A stretch of 64,000 nucleotides of DNA. Origin: Pampus argenteus (Eukaryota > Chordata > Actinopteri > Scombriformes > Stromateidae). The DNA lies in NCBI GenBank assembly GCA_036937835.1, contig CM072870.1, forward strand, positions 18,814,001-18,878,000. Direction: 5' to 3'. The notes beneath the pieces are model-generated. The model made no database searches. It had not been told where the DNA came from and saw nothing but the letters and a program-made list of their open reading frames with translations. Of this stretch, positions 14,346-25,700 are shown one piece after another. Each line of letters opens with the position of its first letter. The stretch's first letter is position 1. The position numbers and the translations under genes were made by a program.

Positions 14346-14985
14346 ACTTGCCAAGACATTGCCCTCCCTGCTTAATCATAGTTTTCATATCTGTACATTG
14401 AACGTTTGGTTCCCAAGGACAATGTCATAAACTTACTGTTTTCTGGGAGTTTTACCTGCCAACTCTGTGCTCCTTAACTTTTCACATTTGGGAGGTTGAT
14501 GGAGACGGGGGATGCTTAAAGGTAAAAGAGGGGGGTAAATATAGAGACATTACTCATTGAGAAAATTTTAGCACTGAAAGAAAGGCAGAGGCATGTGTGT
14601 TTTGTTTTTGTTGGTATTGCAGTGGTGCGGTCGGGGGAATGTGTATACACTGTAAACACTCCTTATGAATAATAAAGTCTCTGTTTCTTATCACAATATA
14701 ATATGGACACACAACTTTTCTTTACAGTTATGCTCCCTCTCAGAATAAGGAATATTCATTTTTGTGCCTTGATTATAGCAGCAATATTTAAGTCATGTAT
14801 GTAGAAACAGTAGAAATTACCAGTCAGCATTTTCATTCATATCTATCCATATTTATTCATTCAATAAATACAGATAATAATACATAGATAATTAAAATAA
14901 TACAAAATGATCTTGATTTTTTTGTAGTACATAGAACTACTACATTATTACTTGTATATATGTTTTTTGTCATTTTGTAGATAGA

Positions 14986-14989
<4 letters not shown>

Positions 14990-15031
<42 letters not shown>
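14990..15031. repeat. (AT)n microsatellite
   Basis: About 21 AT units. Confidence 0.95.
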
Positions 15032-15032
<1 letters not shown>

Positions 15033-15479
15033 CTTATAATATGAGAAACATTTTTTGAATGAATTTGATACACCATAAAGCTATTAAGTACACATACTTA
15101 CAGCCTAGCCATTATTACAAGTATTACGAGCAGTTGATGGATCTCCTTATTAACATTCAAATGCATTTATGCTCTTAGGCAGAGTGAGTTACAAGGACAA
15201 CGGAGGCAGACTGTGCTGATTTTCCAAAAGGAAAATTGTCAACATCACAAACAACCAGTTGTAAACAGTACAAGGGTTAAAACCAACACATCCTGATTTA
15301 ATTGAATTGAGTTACTGTAAGTAATCGATTTCTGACTTGGATGTGTTCTTCCTGCTTTCTCAAACAAAGCTCTCAACAACTGATGAGAAGCAACACTCGT
15401 ATTCATATAACAAATGCTATTTTCTGTCTTGCATTGCAGCACCGTTCAAGTCTCCGGGGTGATAATGTTTTTGGTCAAA

Positions 15480-15840
15480 CACAGTGTTTGTTGGCTTTAA
15501 CTTATTAAACATACAATTGTTCCCTAATTAGTTGGCCCCTAATTAATTTATGCTCCCTTGTTTGATGTACCATACTGCAATACTTTGAAAGCAACTGCGT
15601 TCATCCTTTGCATAAATTTGTAGCATTTGCCGCAGAGTTCAAAAGAAACAGGACTGGGTTTAGAAAAGCACACATGCATTTAAATAATGCGCCCCATTTT
15701 TCTCTCTGTTTGTTTTTAGTGGGGAATATTAATGAATTAACATTTTAAACAATCCATCTTTATTGTTGTGCTGCCGCTTATTTTTAACTCAATTATATTC
15801 TAATAGATCATTTTTCCTAATGTGCACAGTATGTTCTCCC
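15480..15840. promoter_or_regulatory. Complex repeat-free block with clustered TAATTA motifs
   Basis: CCTAATTAGTTGG and CCCCTAATTAATTTATG occur within 30 bases, followed by low-repeat AT-rich sequence to about 15830. Paired TAATTA homeodomain core sites suggest regulatory DNA; inference only. Confidence 0.2.
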
Positions 15841-18678
15841 CACTTTGTTCACTACACAACAAAAGATTAATTACCAATAAGAGGAATGATCAAAAACATG
15901 ATAATCAAATTGCAATAATAAGTTGGAAATTGTGATTCTAATGCAATACAATGGGGTATGTGTTGCAAATTAACCACCCACTGTCTGTTATTGTATGTGT
16001 GTGCTTGTGCGCATGTGTATTTATGTGTGAGATGTATGACAAACTCTGTACAATGTATTGGTTGTACATAACAGTCAGTAAACATTATTGGTTGTAATTT
16101 TAAATAGTTTGACTAAAAATTAAATACATATCGTGTACAATAACTTGTACAATAGCCTTACTCCGTTATTTATTATTATTATTTATATTTATTATATTAA
16201 GTACACAGTAATAATGAGTATTCTGTAACACCACATCATTAGTATAGTTTATAAACTCAATGAAATATTTCACTTAATTCAATGGTTTTAATCAACCTAT
16301 ATCACATTATTTATTTCATTGGACCTTGCTGGCCCATATAAACGATGGTTCCTGACCCACGCCAAAGAAAACTACAAGCTATCTAAGAACTTACGCAGAA
16401 GAGAATGAGAAACATTAGTAGTATTAGTATATATTCAATTGTTTTTCAATATATAAATGATAAGAGAGCTAGCTTCCTTGATGGCACTTGGTATTTATTA
16501 TAAATATATTATCCTTCTTTATCCTTGATAGAAAGAAAGAAAGCCTGCTGGGATCAATAACCATGTGATGAAACATTACAAACAAGTCTGGTAACCAATA
16601 TTACTCATAAAAATCTATTTTACGGCTACATACGTGTTAGGAGTGTAGGCACCAAGATAAATGCATGAAATGAAACAGACAAAATCTCTGCTTCTGCTGC
16701 AATGTTACAGGAGTACAATGCTGAATTGGTGGAGTACTTTTTTAAGTAAATTGGTAAAGGGGAATAATATATCCAATAATCTATGGTTTCTATTACTCTG
16801 TATTTGTCATCGGTAGGAATTGCTGAAACAATGATATAACCTTGGCTGAGCTACAATGGCCTGTAACTAATCCAACATTTACACAGCATTTTCACCATAG
16901 AGAGGTGAAAAAAAAAACACAGCTTTGTCATGTCATATTTTGAGCTTGAGAAGAAGACTTAGTAGACTTTATTGACAAAACTTTTTATAACATGTCAGTG
17001 GTCTATCAGTAACTATCACTGAGCATTTGGAACTATGAGAAGGAATGGGACTTGTCTCAGGGTGAGTTGTAAGCACTGGTATACATGGTTTTATTGTGCT
17101 TTGGAGCAGCAAAAATGCAAAGCAAAAAAGCAAGCAAAAATTGTATTTTTTTTTTTATTTATTAATCACATTCTGCATTGCATTTGGTCATATCCAGCAC
17201 TAAGTAAAATCCCAGGACCCAGATTTCAGCGTGAGATATTTTGTTATGTCTGTTGTGTTCAGCATGTCAGTGCTGAATTGTCAGTTTAAAGAGGATGGAT
17301 GTCCAAAAGTGTCACCTGACAGCCCGACAGACAGGGCAATTCAGTCCCTGGAGGACAGGAGAGCGACCAGTAAGAGGTGAATGGGCAGTATTTTGGGCTA
17401 GAGGTCATCATTGTCAGCCATCGTCAGCTTGTCACTCTGAATGAGCCCCCAAATCATGTTGTCAATGGTGATGCATCGAGATCGCCCTCTGGCAAAAAAT
17501 TGGATGCTCCAAACTTGACTTGATTGATGCATTGACCAGCTTGTGCCTGCCTGTATTCATGATGTGTCCTTACCGTCACTTAAAGATGAAGCAACACAAT
17601 CACACTCTGACCAAGGAAAGAGATATACTATTAAAAACTTTTTTTTGTGTGTGTGTGTGTTAGCTAGACCCATATCGACGTACAGTTGGCTTATCAAAGA
17701 ATCTTCTGTATCTATCAGCCTTGAAATTTATAGGATTTTACCTGCCTTTTTCATTTTTCTCAGTACATCTTTTGTGGCACAGTTCAATTGGTGCTCCAAG
17801 AATGTTCTTGCTGTTTTCATTGAGGCAGCAGGATTACATTATGGCCCCCGAAGGTGAATGCACAGTTTGTACATTCAATGGATGCCACAATGGATTGGAA
17901 TGAAAAATAGCTGTTTTTCTGTGACCAAAAGTGCAGCCTTTATGCATCCAAGGGCATGGCATTCTTGGACCCTCAGTACTAGCCATGGAGGTTTGTGAAT
18001 GCCTTATATCTTCTTTTATGTCATTTTTTTCATTATGTTCCCTTTATCTCTCTCTTACTCTACTTTCCTCCAATGGTTTACCTTGATAGTCTTGTCTGGT
18101 CGAAGTTGCTCTCTTCGTGTGCATATGTGTGTCTTTTAATACGTGTTTGTGTTTATACTGCATTTTTAATGTTCATAATTTCATAATTTGTGTCTGCATA
18201 TGTTTGTGAATGCACACACTGTGTGTGTGTATGTGTGTGTTTGTCCGTACTTAATCATATGTGTGTGTGTGATTGTGTCTAAGAACACAGATTGAACACA
18301 AGCACTTGAGATTTTCTATTTTGATAAAGCTGTTTGGAACCTTGGGTTTGAGCCTTTGATGGCTTAGTGGGGGAAGGAATGAGGAGCACGAGTATTGTAA
18401 AGGAAACAAATGCAAGCTCAACCTTACAGGGGTGGCCCAGTTTGGAGAAGTTGTACTCTTTCAAGTCCTGCTTCTCCTCTCGTTACTTTTTACTGCAGTC
18501 CACTTCAGCGCTACGTAGCCTGTATAGAGTAAGAATCAAATTAACCTGTACATGTCACTCATTACTTTTGATCTTGTTCTTTTTATGAAAGGATAAGAAA
18601 GAAAACAACTGTAACAACTTTGTCCTTCTCCTCTTTCTCTCTTTCTTTCTCCCTCTTGTTCTTTGTCTGTGTTTGCAG

Positions 18679-18720
18679 GGACTTTTCATCTTCCTGATAT
18701 ATGGGGTGTACAACACAGAG
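18679..18720 (+). CDS. adgrd2: Receptor exon A: 42-nt microexon, end of TM7
   Basis: The acceptor is a C/T-rich tract ending TTTGCAG and the donor is GTAAGT, both strong. The 14 codons read G-L-F-I-F-L-I-Y-G-V-Y-N-T-E in phase 0 at both ends. The G-L-F-I-F start matches the second half of TM7 in adhesion GPCRs, where a preceding exon usually ends in ...LQ. No convincing preceding exon was found in 1-18678, so the intron before this microexon is at least 18.6 kb or the exon was missed. Confidence 0.75.
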
Positions 18721-21700
18721 GTAAGTCTGCATTGTGTCTCAAGGCTGTCGGAGTGAATGAGAGAAATGACAAGTTTCTGATGGGCTCAGTGGTTAAAAGC
18801 TGTGTGGGTGGGGTATGAGAGCAGGAGTGTGTATGTGTGTGAACGTGTCGGTTGATGGGAGGAGGGGTGGGAAGGAGGGGAGGGCACATCGTTTCCACGC
18901 GAGCGTCCCACTGCCCTTCATGCTTGGACTAACTTATATGCATCCGAGTCCGACCATTAAACACTGACACGCCGCGGTTCTCAGCCACTCATTCCTCACC
19001 CACATTGGCTAATATTTCACTGCCTCTTTAAGTTTTTAAACTCACGGCCCTCCATTTAGCATCCTGACAAAGTCGCTGGCCGGGGCTTTTGCGGGGCCCC
19101 AAGCAGTCTCCATAGTAGGACAAAAAAAAGAAAAACAATATGCAACCAACAATATGTAATGAAGGAGTGAGGAAATATCATATTGAGATGCTGCGTTATT
19201 ACCATTTAGATATGCTGTAGCTATGTAGGGGTGGAGGGTGGGTGAGTGACGGGGACGGGACGGAGAGATACAATTTAATGGATGAGATTCAAGTCATGAA
19301 AATCACTCTTGGTCAAATATGACTTTTACTGTTATGTAAATAGGGTTAACTTTAAATGTGCATAGGTGACATTGCAATGAGCACTTTTTTCTCAACCTGT
19401 GGCCTATTTCTCATTTTCAGACACATCATATTCCAAACTTTAAGTAGAGTGAGAATGTGAAAAAGATTTGCCTCCTGGCACAGTTAACAATTTAAAATAT
19501 AAATACATGTTGCATCTGATTTAAATAAAACAATAATTTCATAACATCATTTCAATACCATACAATAATTGCTGATTCAAAGTATTCTTTGAACAAAACG
19601 TAAATGTTTAGCACTCTTGAAGATGCATGTGATATAGGTAATAAAGGATGACTGTTGATATTGCAGTAAAATAAAATAAAAACTGAGATTGAATAATATT
19701 CAGTTCAGATGGATATATACAAAGTCATCATCACTGTATACAAACAGCTTTTTTTGAAGAGCTGTATGTTTCACAGCGCTACAGAAATGGTGGTGAGTGT
19801 TACATTAACACCCTCCTTCTCCTTCCTGTTTCTCATGTCTTTTTCTTCAAACTTCTTTATTTTAACTTTTCTTCATCATCACTAGTGTCCCTTTGACCAT
19901 CCCAGAAGACATGTCTCACCTAGCATCTGTTTTTCTGTCCTTTTTTTTTTGTTTCCCCTCATTTCAAACTGTTCCGCACTTATGTCCTCTCCAAGGCATA
20001 AAGAGCTGTCCCTGAGTCATACGTGATGCACCGACAGTGCCGAGCGAGGGAGACCTGACCCTTTACACTGTAAAATAAATCAACAAAGCATTCTTGCTTA
20101 AGTGGCTTTTTTAGTGCTTGGGAATTTGTTTTCTTACACTCAGGTTGTCCTTGACCCTTGGGGTCTTGTATATGTGCTGCTCACAATTTGTGAGTAAGAG
20201 AGAACGGCCAAAGTGAGATAGGGGGTTCTGTCTGTGTATGTAAGCTAAACAGTCTTGATCACTGGAGACGGTAACCTATCTTTATTATATTATCATATCA
20301 GTATGCCACCTGCTTCACAATTCACAATTCACAGCAGTGTGAATGAACAGCTACTCCAGAAGTTAATGATCATCCCCAACAAAGAGACGCTGGTAGTGAG
20401 GACAGAAAGTTTCAAGTGGATATATTATGTTGTAGCATTATGGCACATGGCAGGAAGGCAAGAAAAAACTTAAGTTAGTTGTTAGTTTTGGTTCAAGTTC
20501 TGGTACAATAAATCTTAAACAAAATTTGTGTGAAAAATGTTACTTTGATATGTTAAGAAAAGGTGCTGAATTAACCACTGCCTCAAACACAGAGAACACG
20601 CCATTCATGTGGAGGGGTTTCCAGGCTCCATAATTGCAAATATGGCATGTAAGACAGACTGTGTCTGCTGCTATTACACTCAAAATGCAGCGTTTTAATT
20701 GCTAATTACCTGACAATAGCTTTCCATTATTCATTGCAATTAGCTTTTCCTTGGTGGTCACCTTGTAATCCTATGCTTTGATGACCTTTTATTTCCATCA
20801 GCTCCAAGGATGTCGGCAGGTGTTGTTGGGTGTGCTGCTTTCATATGGTAATCGCTTAGCACCCATTTACATGGGGAACCACGCTTTGCATCATTGCGAA
20901 ACCTTGAGTGTGCGCAAAACCCCTTAAACACATAACGATCATCTAAAACAATGCCCTTCCCCTCATTGTCAAATGATTAATTAAGTTGTGTCATGTAATT
21001 GCCTCAGCACGCACGCTGCTTTTGATATCAAATGAAATTCCCAAGACTTACTTCCCCTATTAAACAACGTTAAGACGTTTCTCTCCCACATCTGCACCAA
21101 GTCGAAGGCCTTCTGCAGATCTTGTCAGGAATAATTGGCTGGTTTTGGAAACATGATGCTTGTGCTGTTTATTCTGCCCTGTCACAAAGCTCGGGCTCTC
21201 TTCATTATATGCCCCTTCAGCAGTGGTATGTATGCAAAATATCCTCTGTATACACATGCTGTCTGTGTGTGTGTGTTCAGTGCGGTGTCATAATTTATAA
21301 AATGCCACGACTTAATGAAGCCATAAGCCATAATGCATATTCACTAACGTGGTGGGCTGGGCTGGGACGGCTCTAGTGATGAGTGCCCAGCCGCTACAAA
21401 TTTACAGTGAGTGCTGACAATGTGCACGGACACACGCACGTGCACACACACACATACAGATATGATAGGCGCTAGAGGCTTTTCATGCAAGACTTCAGGC
21501 TACTTAACTCAACTACTAACACAGTAATTCCTTTTTTTTCCATTTAGATTTTTTAAATTAAAAAAGATAATTGTCCTGTTTTTGCTTACAGAAACATGTA
21601 GGATGTAGTAAAATTTAAAATTAAAATGTTCAAGTAGCAAATATACACTGATCATTATTATACAAATAGTGTCAGCAGACCATTACATTATACAACGTTA

Positions 21701-21900
21701 CTAAAATAACAAATCTTTAATTATGTCCATTTCTGAAGATCCCTGTATTGTTTTAAATCCCTCTCTGACTTTTTAGGAAAATGTAGAAGCAATTTTAGTT
21801 TGATCCTAGTTTTTTTGCGATATGAATCATTTGATATTTACACAAAACATTCGTTGTTATTATTCATTAGCCACAAATACTTGGATAATATACATATATA

Positions 21901-21948
<48 letters not shown>

Positions 21949-22730
21949 GGTATATTTATATACCTAAATGTACCATTTAAAGATAAGGAAATAAGGGAAT
22001 GTCATCCAAATTATTACTATTCTGTAAATTCCTGGATTGACTTGACTAATTTTAGCAATATTACAAAATGATTTAGTGGTATCTCATTTTAAAATAAAAT
22101 TCTTTTTTTTTTAGTAAATAAATAAGTACATTTGGGTGTGGGTTACTTAGTTTATTTTTATGTATTTATGTATACTGTATATCACTACTACATGCATATA
22201 AAATATACTGCATTAAATCTTGTGCCGTATTGTATTGTGTGTGTTAAATGAAGGCGAGCTCTACACTGTTTCACCCGGAGTATAAAAATGTAATCTGTTC
22301 TGCTAGGGCGGTCCCTTCTCCTCCAATAGCTCCATTTGTTGGTCCCGGCGCTCTGTGTTGACAGATGATAGCTTGACGTCGTCTCCTTAGTTTGCCAGCT
22401 CTATGTGTCACTTTCAAGTCCCATTAGCCACTGGGACATACTGGAACACCTTCACACATACACACAGACACACACACTTTCCCAACCACTGTCTGTCAGT
22501 GTACACAAACTAACGCTCAAATCTTTTATTTTCTTTCCACATTCTGTTCTCCTTTCTCCGTTTATACTTTAGATGCTCGGAGGGCTTGTCTGTGAAAGAC
22601 TTTTAGTTCTAAATGTGTATCACTTTTTTTCCCCCTTTCTCCCCTCTCTTTATTTCAGGTTCGGAGCACGGTCAACAGGATCAAGGAAAGGAGAAAAGCG
22701 CTTAATTTTTCAGTATGTAATCCTCTATTT

Positions 22731-22778
<48 letters not shown>

Positions 22779-25700
22779 CTCTATGTGCGACAAACTCAAT
22801 TTTCCTTACAGCCTTTGCTTCTCAGGGGAAAAAAAAAATCACCACTCCAGCAATGCCAATGAAAGCTGGCCACAAAGCAACATTGTACATCTGCTGGCCT
22901 CTCACTAGTCGACAGTCCATGTTAGATGCCCTTATACATCAAATATAGACCCTCCCTAATAGCCCTACCCCCACACACACACTTCCTCATCCGGCCCATT
23001 GCAGCACCTCCATCCCAGCAATGTCAAGCTCCACGGTGGGTTACAAGTTTCTAATCCAGGACAAGCCGTCCCCTGACATTAAAGTGTCAGGCCAGTATTT
23101 ATATCTTGTTGGACGCTGCTGTTTGGCTGAAACGGTGGGTTGTTGCAGGTATGTGTTTGTGACTGTCTATGTGTGCGCACCTAAGAAGGAAAGGCAAAGC
23201 ACTTTTAAAGTAGTTAATGGTCTCAAGCACACACAAATGAACACGCACCACACACATAGTGTACAGACAATTATAGACTCTAGAAACATTTATAAACAAC
23301 TACTGGCATCACTTTTTTCCACACATGCATGCACACACGTACACACAAAGCGACTTCACTCCTCTGCCCAGGTTGTTGTGTCGTGCTTTACAGTCAGTAA
23401 CACTTTGTCCTGCCCCCCCCCCCCCCCCCCACCGCACCCTGACCCACACATATGGACCCCCCCAACACCCCCCTCCCCCTCAAACATGTAACCATTTCTG
23501 ACTGCAGATTGATTTTTAAAATATCATGATGCCCCTTCTTCCTTTTGACCCCCCACCTCAGAGATGGACACTGTAAGGATGGGAATAAATAAAATAAATA
23601 GATAAATTAAAACAAGTGTATGTCTTGGGTGGGGGGCGCCCCAGGGGCCCCTTGCCATCAGGTGCAGGTTGATATATTGGCTGCTCATGTTATCAGTGAG
23701 GTCCCCCCATCTACCGTCATTTTTACTGCTTCCTCTCTCCTCTCTTGGTGGCAGTTTTCCAATCTTGCCGGGTTCCGCTACCAGAATGCGTTTTTTTAGC
23801 CATCACTGCTGCCTGACGGTTTTTAGCTAATGCTGTTTTGTGCCATAAATCCTGTTTGAAATACTGTATCTACCTGTCCTTTGGTTAGATAGGAGACATT
23901 TGGCTCTAGATGACCGCACATGCCCCTATATATCTCCTTGTTGTAAAACATAGGATTGGGTATCGTGCCTCACCGGGTGAGGGATAAAGAGGCTTTGGCA
24001 GTGTTACTGCATATGGGGTCATTTGAAGATGAATGACACTTGTCGGAGATAGAGGGGTTTATATGTTGTATTATTTGCAACGATTGAAGGGTTAACCCAA
24101 TGGGATAATTCATTGCAACTTCAATTTCAGGATTTAAAATGTGTATTCAAACCAATAGGTTAATACAAATATAAGTCTTTCATTGTCTCTTGTGGGATTT
24201 GTTTGGTAATTTGAGTTGATTATAGTCTTGCCCAAAGTCTGCAGAAGGATAATAAATTACTAACATTATAAGCAACCGATACTAAGCATTCCTAACATAT
24301 TCTACCATCTCTAGGATGAGTGTGATAATGTGTGATACTGGTTCTTTATATAAGGTAAAGAACCAGGCTAAAGTGTATCTAAACAATGCACATCACATTC
24401 GATTAAATATATTGTATATAGCCAAAGCAAAAATCCTGAAAATCATTTAGAGTGCAGGAAAAATGTAATTATAATTTGCTTTTGGTATTGTGACAAGACA
24501 CACATCTGACCTTGATGACCTCTCATATAAATTCCACCAAACCTAATCACACACTCTCCGCTCTTTAATTCCACACCTGTGTCAACCTATTTATCCACTT
24601 TTATTGTAGAAGTCTTGCACAGAGACACAGATTGTGCACAAAGCTATTTTAGGTTTTAGACACAAACACACACACACACATCTTTTGACCAGTGTAGCTA
24701 GCCTGTTTGATACCAAGTACCTCCTGACCCACCCTGACCTCCCTCTTGTACACACACAGCCAGATTGCTTTGTGAAATAAAGCTGTCAGTGGCAGGATCC
24801 AAATAAAAAACAACCCCCTCTCAATACTCTTGAGTTCCATGCCCCTGACACCACTGAAATATAGATATAAATTGGAAGTGGATTAGTTTTTTTGATCTTA
24901 ATTCAGGTTATGACAAGATATAGGAAGCTAGGAGTTGGTTTGAATCCGTCTTTATAGCAGCAAAAATTAATTGGACCGGAAATTGATTTTCATAAGTGGA
25001 CAGTCAAGAGTTCATGTTTCTTTTTTTTTTCTCTGTTTCTTTCTAGTACCACAAAATAGCTATAGTCAATAAAACATTAAATTAAATGTTTCTTTCGACG
25101 TGTGTGTGTGTCTGTCTGTGTGTCTGTCTGTCTGTCTGTCCTATGCACTGAAGCTGGACATCAATAATACACCAAAGTTGCCAAAATGCCAGGCCCAGAG
25201 TGTTTGCCAGTCTGTTTGAGAGGTGTGCTAACAAAGTGATTGTCGTATTATTTTGGTGGAAGATGCATGTGCATATATGATTCTTATATCAGATCAGTCT
25301 ATAAAAAATAAAATATAATAATCCTATTGCAGTTCAATTTGGGCAAAAGCAACTACAGTAATAATCGGACCAGCACACCCTCTCAGCGTTGTCTTTTTCC
25401 ATAAATGAGCATGTCATGTTTAACCTTTAATATTCATTGCACTATACACTATATTTTCCTATATTGTCCTTTAATTGTGTTTTGGTGTGAACTTATGTTC
25501 TGTCACTTAAATCCTCCCATGATCATTTCTTACAGAACTGTGCTAGTTCCCGACCATCCAGCTCAGTTACCAGCTCTCGTGCTGTCAGTTTCCCACTAGG
25601 AACAACTCCAAGCAATGAAGATGAGGCCACCCCTACTTTCCACAGCAACACCTCAGGCCCAGAGAAGGAGGAAGACAGGACCAGAGGTGAGTTTTTAGAC

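Larger units (their letters stand above)
1..18678 (+). other. Non-coding: presumed upstream intron of the receptor gene
   Basis: No exon could be supported in these 18.7 kb on either strand. In particular I looked for an exon ending in a TM6/TM7 sequence (...LQ followed by GT) and found none. The short ORFs here are mostly translations of (GT)n/(AC)n tracts or lack any recognisable pattern. Contents noted: a 15-bp perfect hairpin at 145-182, a G-quadruplex motif near 5544, microsatellites, and complex repeat-free blocks around 11155-11425 and 15480-15840. The region could also include DNA upstream of an alternative short transcript. Confidence 0.5.
18721..22658 (+). other. Receptor intron A-B
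   Basis: A GT-AG intron of 3.9 kb. It holds GC-richer complex sequence just after exon A (about 18900-19240), a repeat-free block with homeodomain-like motifs (about 20580-21060), an (AT)n tract at 21891-21957 and the perfect hairpin at 21944-21969. No gene is seen in it. Confidence 0.6.
22713..25535 (+). other. Receptor intron B-C
   Basis: A GT-AG intron of 2.8 kb with a (GT)n tract at its start, an 18-base C run at 23413-23430, a complex block at about 23640-24060 and an AGGTCA DR3 on the minus strand at 24507-24521. The 156-codon ORF starting at 23021 runs through AC and poly-C tracts and is not considered a gene. Confidence 0.6.

Noticed and set aside
23021..23491. 156-codon plus-strand ORF, the longest of the window
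   Set aside because: Its second half is translation of AC-rich and poly-C sequence (Thr/His then Pro runs). The first half shows no recognisable pattern.
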